Source of the DNA: an uncultured Phycisphaerales bacterium
GTDB lineage: Bacteria > Planctomycetota > Phycisphaerae > Phycisphaerales > UBA1924
NCBI GenBank assembly: GCA_937995595.1
Contig: CALKJW010000027.1
Coordinates: forward strand, 1-64,000
DNA: 64,000 bases
Direction of reading: 5' to 3'
The notes beneath the pieces are model-generated. The model was not told the origin of the DNA and made no database searches. It was given only the letters and a program-made list of their open reading frames with translations. A program made the position numbers and the translations under genes. Of the stretch, positions 51,028 through 58,673 are shown piece by piece; position 1 is the first letter of the stretch, and every line of letters begins with the position of its first letter.

Positions 51028-52082
51028 GCCCGCGCCTCCTCGCCCGCACCACGCGCGCACCCCAGGTCGAAACTCTCCGGGTTCTTGATCGCCGGACGCT
51101 CCGGCCACAGGCGCGGCGCGGCGGACTGGCTCGGCCCGGCCGGCGCGCCGCCGTCGGGCGTCTGCGCCCAGTTGCCCCCGCCCGCCGGCGGCCCCGACAG
51201 ACGCACCCGCGCCTGCGTGCCCGCCGGCCAGTTCGCCGGGTTGTCGATCTCCACCCGCACGCGGCGCGACTGGCTCACCGGGTCGGCCACCGGGTCCACC
51301 TCCACCACGCGGCCCTCGATCATCACCGGGCGGTCGGGCACGTCGACCAGCACCCACGCGCGCCCGCCCTCGCGCACGCCCAGACGGATCGTCTCCTCCG
51401 TGCCCACCCACGCGTCGAGCCACAGCCGGTCGGTGTTCACGATCCGCAGCGCCTTCTGCTGCTCGTTCACGCCCTGCCCGGCGTCGACGTACACCTGCGA
51501 GACCACGCCGTCGAACGGCGCGACCAGGCGGTAGCGCTCCGCCTGGGCCTCGAGCTGGCGCAGCCGAAGTTCCTGCTGGTCGCGGTTGAACTTCGCCACC
51601 TCGTGCTGCACCCGCGCGGTCAGCATCTGGATGCGCAGTTCCTCGAACTCGCTGGGCGCGAAACTCCCGCCGCGCTTCAACTGCTCGAACCGGAACTCGG
51701 CCAACTGGCTCGCCAGCAGCGTGCCCTGCACCTCTAGGTCGTTGCTCGCCAGCGAGCGCTGCTGTTCGAGCGCGGCGACGACCTCGGCGTCCCGCGCGCG
51801 CATCAGCACCTCGTCCTTCCTGACCCGCTGCCCGCCCTTGACCAGCACCTCGCGCACCTCGCTGGCGAAGGTGAACGACATCGTCGCGTCGCGGCTCGGA
51901 CGCGTCTCCGACTTCACGCCCCCGAACGCCTCGGCCACGGCGTCGAAGCGCGGCGACATCGGCACGTGGTCGCCGGGCTGCCGCGGGGTCGCCCGCGGCG
52001 CACCGTACACCAAACACGCCCCGGCCAACGGCGCGCACAGGGCCACAATGCCGATCGACAAGGCCTTCTTCATGTCGCCCAT
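51024..52082 (-). CDS. HlyD/MFP-type periplasmic adaptor
   Basis: 352-aa exported adaptor protein. A signal sequence or lipid anchor (MKKALSIGIVALCAPLAGAC) is followed by the lipoyl half (SFTFASEVREVLVKGGQRVRKDEVLMRARD), a long coiled coil (VVAALEQQRSLASNDLEVQG...RVQHEVAKFNRDQQELRLRQLEAQAERY), the second lipoyl half (LVAPFDGVVSQVYVDAGQGVNEQQ) and beta-barrel strands. The C-terminus is proline-rich. Start is ATG 52082, or ATG 52073 three codons later. First gene of the leftward export cluster, coupled to the GAF-HlyD gene. No RND or ABC transporter is adjacent. Confidence 0.88.
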   Translation of the reverse strand: MGDMKKALSIGIVALCAPLAGACLVYGAPRATPRQPGDHVPMSPRFDAVAEAFGGVKSETRPSRDATMSFTFASEVREVLVKGGQRVRKDEVLMRARDAEVVAALEQQRSLASNDLEVQGTLLASQLAEFRFEQLKRGGSFAPSEFEELRIQMLTARVQHEVAKFNRDQQELRLRQLEAQAERYRLVAPFDGVVSQVYVDAGQGVNEQQKALRIVNTDRLWLDAWVGTEETIRLGVREGGRAWVLVDVPDRPVMIEGRVVEVDPVADPVSQSRRVRVEIDNPANWPAGTQARVRLSGPPAGGGNWAQTPDGGAPAGPSQSAAPRLWPERPAIKNPESFDLGCARGAGEEARA

Positions 52083-52346
52083 GATAGAGCCGCTCCCCGC
52101 TGCTACGCCCCCGAACCTGTCCCCAACCACGTCCACGAGTCCGACACCCGCGCCGGGTGCGCGGGCCGGGGCGCGGGCATGCCGTCGCATCGGCCCGCCG
52201 CGGTTCTGCTCTTGATTCGTCGCCGCGGCGTCGAAAGTTCCCCATTCTCGGGCCGGGCAGGCTTAGGTCGGCCCGGTTTTCGGACGATGTTCCCTCCGCG
52301 CCGCGCTGGCCACCCGCACGGCCCGCGCCGCACGAGGACCGCCCGC

Positions 52347-52874
52347 ATGCCCGCCGCAGCAACCGCCGAACGACCCACCCTCTCGACCCCGGCCACGCAG
52401 TGCGTTGCCCCGGACGTCCGCGCCGTCGAACTCGCCATCGCGCGATTCGTCGCGGCCAAGGCCGGGTGGGACCGGCAGTGGCGCACACGGCTGGACGACG
52501 CCCGAGCGGCGTTCGAGTCGCGCCTCAACGATCACATGCGCGAGGTCGAGTCGCGCATGGCCGCGCACCTGCGGCGCATCGACGCGATGCTCGCCACCGT
52601 CGACCGTCGCGCCGCCGCGGCCGAGGCGCGCCTCGCCCTCGCCGCCGACAGCGCCGACGAACGCCTCGCCACGATCGACCGACGCGCCGCGGACCTTGCC
52701 GGACCGATGCTCGACGAGTTCGAGTCGCTCCTCCGCTGCGCGCAGGACCTGCTCGGCCGCGCCGAACAGACCGGCACGCTCGCCGCGGCGGTTGAACACG
52801 CCCGGCAGGCCGTGACCGACTGCAACGACGCGGCGGTGCGACTGGCCGCGCTGGTCGAGCGCTCCGCGCCCTGA
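52347..52874 (+). CDS. Hypothetical coiled-coil protein
   Basis: 175-aa soluble protein, nearly all helical, with heptad-like stretches (TRLDDARAAFESRLNDHMREVESRMAAHLRRIDAMLATV, AEARLALAADSADERLATIDRRAADLAG). No signal peptide, no membrane helix, no family recognised. GAGG lies about 9 nt before ATG 52347. It is divergent from the export cluster, so it could be a cytoplasmic partner, but only position supports this. Confidence 0.7.
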   Translation: MPAAATAERPTLSTPATQCVAPDVRAVELAIARFVAAKAGWDRQWRTRLDDARAAFESRLNDHMREVESRMAAHLRRIDAMLATVDRRAAAAEARLALAADSADERLATIDRRAADLAGPMLDEFESLLRCAQDLLGRAEQTGTLAAAVEHARQAVTDCNDAAVRLAALVERSAP

Positions 52875-52899
52875 CGCGCAACGGCGCGGGCCGCGCCGG

Positions 52900-52905
52900 T
52901 ACACT
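52900..52905 (+). promoter_or_regulatory. -10-like TACACT for the zinc-ribbon gene
   Basis: TACACT ends exactly 6 nt before ATG 52912, another leaderless-type arrangement. Confidence 0.5.
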
Positions 52906-52911
52906 CCCGAC

Positions 52912-53706
52912 ATGCCCGACGCCCCCCAGCGCGACGCCGCGGCCGCGGGCGCTCCGCCGCGCCAGCCCGGCGACCCGTACTGCGCCAACTGCGGCTACTC
53001 GCTGGTGAACCTCACCGACGCCTCCCGGTGCCCGGAGTGCGGCAAGCCGCTGGTCGAGGTGCTGGCGCGCTGGGGCGGCACGTCTCACAGGGCGCGGCGG
53101 TACCGCAGCGAGGCCGAACTCTTCGGCGTGCCCGTCGTCTGCGTCGCCTTCGGGGCGCGGCCCGAGTTCGGCGAGGTCCACGGTCGGGCGGTCGGGATCA
53201 TCGCGCTGGGCGACGTCGCCCGCGGCGGCATCGCCGTCGGCGGCAACGCGGTCGGCGTCGTGGCCATCGGCGGGCTGGCCGTCGGGCTGGGCGGCATCGG
53301 CGGGATGAGCGTCGGCCTGCTCACCACGCTGGGCGGGATGAGCGTTGGCGGGTTCGCCGTTGGCGGCTTGGGCGTCGGCGCCGTGGCCAGCGGCGGCGGC
53401 GCGGTGGGCGGCGTGGCGCAGGGCGGCATGGCGATCGGCTACTACGCGCGCGGCGGGGGCGTCATCGGGCAGTACAAGGTGTCGCCCAACCGGCGGGACC
53501 CCGAGGCGGTGAAACTCTTCGACCTGGCCGCGCCGGTGCTGGGCGGGGCGCAGGGCCCCGGCGGGGCGAGGTTCCCCCTGACCCAGCCCGCCGTGGTCTC
53601 GCTGTCGCTGCTGGCGGCCCTGTCGCTCGCGGTCGTCGCCGGCGCGGTGTACGGCCACGTGACCTGGAACTCGCGCAGCGCGGCGCGCCGCGGGGTGCGC
53701 CCGTGA
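52912..53706 (+). CDS. Zinc-ribbon protein with glycine-periodic repeat body
   Basis: 264-aa protein. An N-terminal zinc ribbon (YCANCGYSLVNL, SRCPECGKPLVEV) is followed by a charged linker, then about 95 residues of short repeats in which G-(I/V/A)-x-x-x-G units recur (VGIIALGDVARGG, IAVGGNAVGVVAIGG, MSVGGFAVGGLGVGAVASGG). A C-terminal membrane helix (VVSLSLLAALSLAVVAGAVYG) ends it. The repeats could form a beta-solenoid or glycine-packed helices. The zinc ribbon may tether it to nucleic acid or another protein. No function is known. Its stop overlaps the cyclase start (GTGA). Confidence 0.82.
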   Translation: MPDAPQRDAAAAGAPPRQPGDPYCANCGYSLVNLTDASRCPECGKPLVEVLARWGGTSHRARRYRSEAELFGVPVVCVAFGARPEFGEVHGRAVGIIALGDVARGGIAVGGNAVGVVAIGGLAVGLGGIGGMSVGLLTTLGGMSVGGFAVGGLGVGAVASGGGAVGGVAQGGMAIGYYARGGGVIGQYKVSPNRRDPEAVKLFDLAAPVLGGAQGPGGARFPLTQPAVVSLSLLAALSLAVVAGAVYGHVTWNSRSAARRGVRP

Positions 53707-54350
53707 CGCACGACCTGTCGCCGACGATCGACGCTCGCCTGAAGGTGTGGCCGGGCGACACGCCGCCGTGCCGCGAGGTGCTGTGCGACATCGCGCGGGG
53801 CGACAACATCACATTAAGTACGATCCGCGCGACCGTTCATCTTGGTTCTCATGTTGACGGGCCGAACCACTACGGCGCGGGCGCGCCGGGCGTCGACGCC
53901 TGGCCGCTGGAGCGGTTCTGGGGCCCGTGCCTCGTGGTCGACGCGCCCGCGCCGCGCACGCCCGGCGGCGCCCGCGTGCGCGAGGCCGACCTGCGCACGC
54001 CGCTTCCCGCGCTGCGCCACCCGCGCGTGCTGCTCAGGACCGGCACCTTCCCCGACCCGACGGTCTTCAACGAGGACTTCGCGGGTCTCGACCCCGCGCT
54101 GGTCGGCGCGCTGGCCGCGCGCGGCGTCCAACTGCTCGGCGTCGACACCCCGAGCGTGGACACGTTCGACTCCAAGGACCTGCCCGCGCACGGCGCGTGC
54201 CTGCGGCACAACATCGCCATCCTCGAAGGCCTCGTGCTGCGCGACGTGCCGCCCGGCGAGTACGAACTGTGCGCCCTGCCGCTGAAACTCGCGGGATTCG
54301 ACGCCTCGCCCGTGCGCGCGGCGCTCAGGCCGCTGGCGCGCGGCGCGTGA
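53703..54350 (+). CDS. Cyclase-family hydrolase, kynurenine formamidase-like
   Basis: 215-aa metal-dependent hydrolase. The metal motif VHLGSHVDGPNHYG (HxGxHxDxPxH) and the N-terminal DLSPTIDARLKVWPGDTPP fit KynB, which opens N-formylkynurenine in tryptophan breakdown. LLRTG and VDTPSVDTFDSKDLPAHGACLRHNIAILEGL are also KynB-like. GTG 53703 overlaps the preceding stop by 4 nt. No other kynurenine-pathway gene lies in the window, so other cyclase-family substrates remain possible. Its 3' end overlaps the next gene (opposite strand) by 26 nt. Confidence 0.88.
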   Translation: MTHDLSPTIDARLKVWPGDTPPCREVLCDIARGDNITLSTIRATVHLGSHVDGPNHYGAGAPGVDAWPLERFWGPCLVVDAPAPRTPGGARVREADLRTPLPALRHPRVLLRTGTFPDPTVFNEDFAGLDPALVGALAARGVQLLGVDTPSVDTFDSKDLPAHGACLRHNIAILEGLVLRDVPPGEYELCALPLKLAGFDASPVRAALRPLARGA

Positions 54351-55554
54351 CGAACGCCTCGACCGCGCGCCCGAGCCGCAGCACGAACACGGCAAACGGC
54401 ACCCGCCCCTCGCCGCGGAGTTCGGCCTGCGCGCGGTCGGTGTCCACGACGCCGCCGCGGGTCTTGACCTCGACCACACCCGCGCCGAGCGCCCGGAGCG
54501 TCTCGCGCACCCGGCGCGCGTTCCACGCCGTGCGCTCGACGATCTGAAAGGCCGGGAAGAACGGCGCGTCCCGCGGCGGCGCATCGCCCGTCAGGACGCC
54601 CAGACCGGGGCAGAACGCGCGCAGCCCGGCGTGCGCGCACGCCGCCCGCAGCAGGCCCGCGCGCTCGAACGCCGGGTCAGGGTCCACCAGCCACGCGCCG
54701 ACTTTGCCCATCGGCGGCTCGCCCGGCTCGCCCGACAGCACGAGCGACGCGTTCTCGCGCAGCGCGGCCGCGGTCGCCGCGTGCCCGCCCCGCAGCGCGC
54801 CCAGCCACACCACCGCCTGCGTCAGCCGCCCGTGCTCGCTGACGTACTCGATCTCGAACGGCTCGTCGCCCAGCGCCGCGCGCACGTCGGCGCGGTCCAC
54901 ACCCGGCCCGAGTTTGATCGCGCCCCCCCACTCCACTCGCCCCGTACGCACGGACTTCGCGCTGCGCCGCGCCGCGTCGGCCAACCCGCGCCACGCCTCG
55001 GGCCCGGGTTCGAGGCGCGCCAGGTCGAACCGCCGCGCGCCGTCGGCGCTTCGGCGCGCCGGGTCGAGATGGAACCACGCGCACCCGAGTTCGCCGGCGG
55101 CCGCCGCGTCGGCGCAGCGCGACTCGCACCCCGCGTTGAGCGCGCACATCCACGCCCGCGCCGGGTCGCGGTCGATCGCGACGACGCCCACCCCCGCCGC
55201 GCGCAGCGCGATCGCGTCGCCCCCGATGCCGCAGCACACGTCGGCCACTGTTTCGCCGCTGCACGCCGCGGCGAACCGCCGCGCCTTGTGCGCGCCGGCC
55301 AGCGGGCCCGTCGCCATCTCCACGCCCGCGCGGTCGGCCACCAGCGCGCCGCCCACGATCGGCCCGAACTTCTCGGCCGCCTTGCGCCTCGCCGCGGCGA
55401 GTTCGAAGGCCAGCGCGACCAGCGCGGCGGGGTGCTCGCGGCGCAGTCGGGCCGTCGCCGCGGGGTCGTGGTCCGGCGCGGCCGCGGCGTCACGGCGCAG
55501 GCCGGCGTACGTCGGTTCCATCAACGTTTGCCAATCCTCCAGCCTGCCGACCAT
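54325..55554 (-). CDS. THUMP-like domain class I SAM methyltransferase
   Basis: 409-aa protein. A helical N-terminus (DPAATARLRREHPAALVALAFELAAARRKAAEKF) precedes the SAM fold: ETVADVCCGIGGDAIALRAAG (motif I), VVAIDRDPARAWMCALNAG and FHLDPARRS (D-P-A as in RNA/DNA N-methyltransferases). The last 120 residues match the THUMP-like region (FQIVERTAWNARRVRETLRALGAGVVEVKTRGGVVDTD). An rRNA or tRNA target is likely. TATCCT lies exactly 6 nt before ATG 55554, favouring that start over ATG 55521. Confidence 0.88.
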   Translation of the reverse strand: MVGRLEDWQTLMEPTYAGLRRDAAAAPDHDPAATARLRREHPAALVALAFELAAARRKAAEKFGPIVGGALVADRAGVEMATGPLAGAHKARRFAAACSGETVADVCCGIGGDAIALRAAGVGVVAIDRDPARAWMCALNAGCESRCADAAAAGELGCAWFHLDPARRSADGARRFDLARLEPGPEAWRGLADAARRSAKSVRTGRVEWGGAIKLGPGVDRADVRAALGDEPFEIEYVSEHGRLTQAVVWLGALRGGHAATAAALRENASLVLSGEPGEPPMGKVGAWLVDPDPAFERAGLLRAACAHAGLRAFCPGLGVLTGDAPPRDAPFFPAFQIVERTAWNARRVRETLRALGAGVVEVKTRGGVVDTDRAQAELRGEGRVPFAVFVLRLGRAVEAFVTRRAPAA

Positions 55555-55560
55555 CCGGCG

Positions 55561-55566
55561 AGGATA
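55561..55566 (-). promoter_or_regulatory. -10-like TATCCT for the THUMP-like methyltransferase
   Basis: On the minus strand TATCCT ends 6 nt before the ATG, with no Shine-Dalgarno possible. Confidence 0.5.
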
Positions 55567-55642
55567 CCGGCCCGGACCCAGCAACCGACCGCAAGGCAAC
55601 ACAGAGTCACCCCGCGCCCGCCCGGGAGCCGATAGACAGTGC

Positions 55643-58462
55643 ATGACCGGGACTCGGCAAGGCGGTGGCGCGCGCGTCGGGCGGCAGGCGGCCGCGGCGT
55701 TCGTGGCGTGCGCGCTGGCCGCGGCAACCCCCGCCCAGCCGCCGGGCGAAGACGGCGTGGCCCGCCCCGAGGGCTCGCGCCGCATCGCCCGCACGTTCGA
55801 CTTCGAGGAACCGGCCAACCCCGACCCGGTGCCGGAAGGGTGGGTCCGCGCTCAGGACAACCCGCTCACGGGCGTGCGGCGGCCGGGGTTTCCTTCGCAC
55901 AACGAGGCGGAGTTCGACTTTGCCGTCGCCGCGTCGGGCGTCGCGTCGGTCCGGCTGCCGACCCGCGGCGGGAGCGCGGCCCTGCGCCTCCTGCCGGGCG
56001 AGGTGGCGGTCTTCCCCGACGCCGACTACGCCGTGACGGCGCTGGTCCGCACCTCCGGCCTGCGGCACGCGCGCGCGTTCGTCTCGGCCCGGTTCCTCGA
56101 TCAGGCCCTGCGGCCGCTGGCCGACGCGCCGGCGCGATCGCGCCCCGCCCCGGCCGACACCGCCGGCGCGTGGACCGAGGTGCTGGTCGAACTCGGGCGC
56201 GCCGGCCCGACCGCCGCGTGGCTGGAGATCGAACTGTCGCTCCTGCAGCCCGCGCAGTTCGCCCCCGGCGACGCGCGGTTGGGCCAGCACGAAGTCCGCC
56301 GCGAGGACGTTTCGGGCGCGGCGTGGTTCGACGACGTGACCATCCTGCAGGTGCCGCGCGTCGCGCTGGGCACCTTCCCGCCGGGCAACATCGTGGCCGG
56401 CCCCGCGCCGGTCGAGATCGAGACGCTGGTGCGCGACCTGGGCGGCGACGTGCTGACGGCGCACCTCGCGGTGCGCGACTTGGACGGGCGCGTCGTCGAC
56501 GAGTTCGTCGCGCCGGCCGATCCCGGCGGAAAGCCGCTGCGCTGGAGGCCCACCCTGCCCGCCTACGGCTGGTACGAGGCGGACCTGACCGTCCGCGCGG
56601 CCGACCGCGTGGTCTCGCGGGCACGCTCGCCGCTGGTCTGGCTCGCGCCCGAGCGCGACGCGGCCCGCAGCGAGCGCCGCCGGTTCGGCCTGCTCATCGA
56701 CGCGCGCGAACCGATCGACGACCCGCTGTCGGGCCTCGTCGCCGCGCGCGCGGGGACGGGCTTCCTCGTGCTGCCGGCGTGGCCCGCGCACGGGCCCGGC
56801 GAGAACCCCGGCGACGAGGCCGCCGCCCGACGCGCCGGCCTCGACGGCCTGCTGCGCGCAGGGCAGGAGGTCACGCTGTGCATCCCCGGCGCGCCGGCCG
56901 ACGCCGCGGCGATGCTCGCCATTGACCCGTCGGCGATGGGCGAACTGGCCCGGCGCGCCCCGGAGCGGTGGACACGCCCGCTCGCGCCGCTGCTGGACCT
57001 CTTCGGCCAGCGCCTGCTGCGGTACCAGATCGGCCCGACCGGCGCCGACGCCTGGTTCTGGGATCAGGACCCTTCCGGCGCGCTGGCGTCGTACCGGCGG
57101 TCGCTCGCGGCGGTCGTGCCCGGACCGCGCGTCGGCGTCCCGTGGCGCGCCGAAACCGACCCCGCCGGCCCGTTGTTTGATGATTCCTCCGGCCCAGACG
57201 GGCGCGCCGACCTGGTCACGCTCTCGATCCCCTCGGGTTTCTTCCCCGGCCCGGCGATGGGCGCGCTCGCGGAGCGATGGTCCGCGCTGCCCCGCGGCGG
57301 TCCGGAACTGACCGCGGTGCTCGAACTGCCTGACCCGGACCTGTTCGGCCCGCGTGCCGCGGCGACGGAACTGGCCCGGCGCGCCGTCGAGTTCTGGGCC
57401 ACGTTCGCCGACACGACGGCGCGCGTGGGCATCGTGCAGCCGTGGTCGCGCACGGCCCGGGCCGATGCGGGCGTCGAGCCCTCGCCGCTGCTGGCCGTGT
57501 TCCGCGAGGTGGTGGCGCGGCTCGACGGCCGCCGCATCGTCGGCGAGTTCCCCGGCGAGATGGGCGTGCGCTGCTTCATCCTGGCGCAGCGGCGCAGCGG
57601 CGGCGAGATGACGCGCGGCGCGCTGGTCGCCTGGGACGAGGGCGCGGAGCCGGCGCGCGCGTTCGTCGACGTGACCGCGCTGGGCTCCGACCTGCGCGTG
57701 TTCGACGTGTTCGGCAACGAGATCGCCGGCGCGGCGCGGGCTCGCGAGGGCCGCATGGTCGTGCCGCTGACCGACACGCCCGTGTTCATCGAGGGCGCGG
57801 AGCCGCACCTGGCCCTGTTCGCCGCGGGCGTGGCGATCGAGCCCCGGTTCATCCGCGCCGTCGCGACCGAGCACGAGCGGCACATCGTCCTGCGGAACCC
57901 GTGGCCGATCCGAATCTCCGGGCAGGTGCAGGTCAAGGAGCACGAGGAGGTGAACTCGCGCCGGCGGGCCGACTGGACCTTCTGGCCCACGGGCGTGGTG
58001 GACTTTGCCATCGGCCCGGGCGAGGAACTCCGCATCCCGCTGACCGTCTCGTTCGGCGCCTCGCAGATCGCCGGCGAGAAGGACCTGTGGGTCGTCGCCA
58101 AGGTGCAGGCCGACCGCGAGTACCCGCCGGTCCGCCTGCGTGCGACGCTCGAAGTCGGCCTGGAGGACCTGGACCTGCAGGCCGAGGCCGCGCCCGCGCC
58201 CGGGCCCGACGGGCCCGACCTGGTCGTCGTCGCGGCGATCACCAACAAGAGCCAGCGCACCCGCGCCCTCCGCGTCGAGGCCTCCGCGTGGGACTACCCG
58301 TCGCAGCAACTGCACGTCAGCGGCCTGGCGCCGGGCCACACCGTGGTCCGCCGCTTCCTGCTCAAGGACGGCGCGTCGAGACTCAAGGGCCGGCGCGTGC
58401 TGGTCAGCCTCTCGGACCAGGAAGAGGCCGAGCGACTCAACAAGGCCGTCGCTGTTCCATAA
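55643..58462 (+). CDS. Large secreted hypothetical protein
   Basis: 939-aa exported protein. The signal sequence ends near ATPAQPPG. Residues about 45-260 look like a carbohydrate-binding or jelly-roll-type domain (RTFDFEEPANPDPVPEGWVRA, then AAWFDDVTILQVPRV, a pattern common before glycosidase-like domains). The middle (about 340-660) has the shape of a TIM-barrel-like module (RFGLLIDAREPIDDPLSG, DAWFWDQDPSGALASYRRS). The C-terminal 270 residues are Ig-like beta strands (HIVLRNPWPIRISGQVQVKE, LRVEASAWDYPSQQLHVSGL). No confident family. It could act on polysaccharide. Alone in its transcription unit. Confidence 0.8.
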   Translation: MTGTRQGGGARVGRQAAAAFVACALAAATPAQPPGEDGVARPEGSRRIARTFDFEEPANPDPVPEGWVRAQDNPLTGVRRPGFPSHNEAEFDFAVAASGVASVRLPTRGGSAALRLLPGEVAVFPDADYAVTALVRTSGLRHARAFVSARFLDQALRPLADAPARSRPAPADTAGAWTEVLVELGRAGPTAAWLEIELSLLQPAQFAPGDARLGQHEVRREDVSGAAWFDDVTILQVPRVALGTFPPGNIVAGPAPVEIETLVRDLGGDVLTAHLAVRDLDGRVVDEFVAPADPGGKPLRWRPTLPAYGWYEADLTVRAADRVVSRARSPLVWLAPERDAARSERRRFGLLIDAREPIDDPLSGLVAARAGTGFLVLPAWPAHGPGENPGDEAAARRAGLDGLLRAGQEVTLCIPGAPADAAAMLAIDPSAMGELARRAPERWTRPLAPLLDLFGQRLLRYQIGPTGADAWFWDQDPSGALASYRRSLAAVVPGPRVGVPWRAETDPAGPLFDDSSGPDGRADLVTLSIPSGFFPGPAMGALAERWSALPRGGPELTAVLELPDPDLFGPRAAATELARRAVEFWATFADTTARVGIVQPWSRTARADAGVEPSPLLAVFREVVARLDGRRIVGEFPGEMGVRCFILAQRRSGGEMTRGALVAWDEGAEPARAFVDVTALGSDLRVFDVFGNEIAGAARAREGRMVVPLTDTPVFIEGAEPHLALFAAGVAIEPRFIRAVATEHERHIVLRNPWPIRISGQVQVKEHEEVNSRRRADWTFWPTGVVDFAIGPGEELRIPLTVSFGASQIAGEKDLWVVAKVQADREYPPVRLRATLEVGLEDLDLQAEAAPAPGPDGPDLVVVAAITNKSQRTRALRVEASAWDYPSQQLHVSGLAPGHTVVRRFLLKDGASRLKGRRVLVSLSDQEEAERLNKAVAVP

Positions 58463-58477
58463 TCGTTCGGTATGCCC

Positions 58478-58513
58478 TGCCCGGCTGGGCAAGACGGGCA
58501 AGCCCGCGTTTTT
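58478..58513 (+). terminator. Weak intrinsic terminator
   Basis: TGCCCG (58478-58483) pairs with CGGGCA (58495-58500) across an 11-nt loop, and TTTTT follows at 58509-58513. Short stem and late T run; tentative. Confidence 0.35.
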
Positions 58514-58673
58514 CGCCTGAAGTTGCGTTCCAGCGGTGCGGGGTTACTCTTAGAGCCGGATTCGGTCCGTGCGCCGCGGCGTTCGTTCCGCGGCGGAGGT
58601 GCGTGCGTGAACCGGCCCGACCCTGCGTGGGCCCGGGCGGTGCTGATTGGCCTTGAGAAGAGGAGCCCGAAGC

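Noticed and set aside
49015-52488. 1157-codon frame on the minus strand read as one protein
   Set aside because: The part upstream of 51027 is out of frame with the HlyD adaptor and has no recognisable sequence. GTG 51027 with a 4-nt overlap is the better start.
52912-53706. Glycine repeats as a collagen- or PE-PGRS-like protein
   Set aside because: Periodicity is not G-x-y or GGA/GGN, and a zinc ribbon precedes it.
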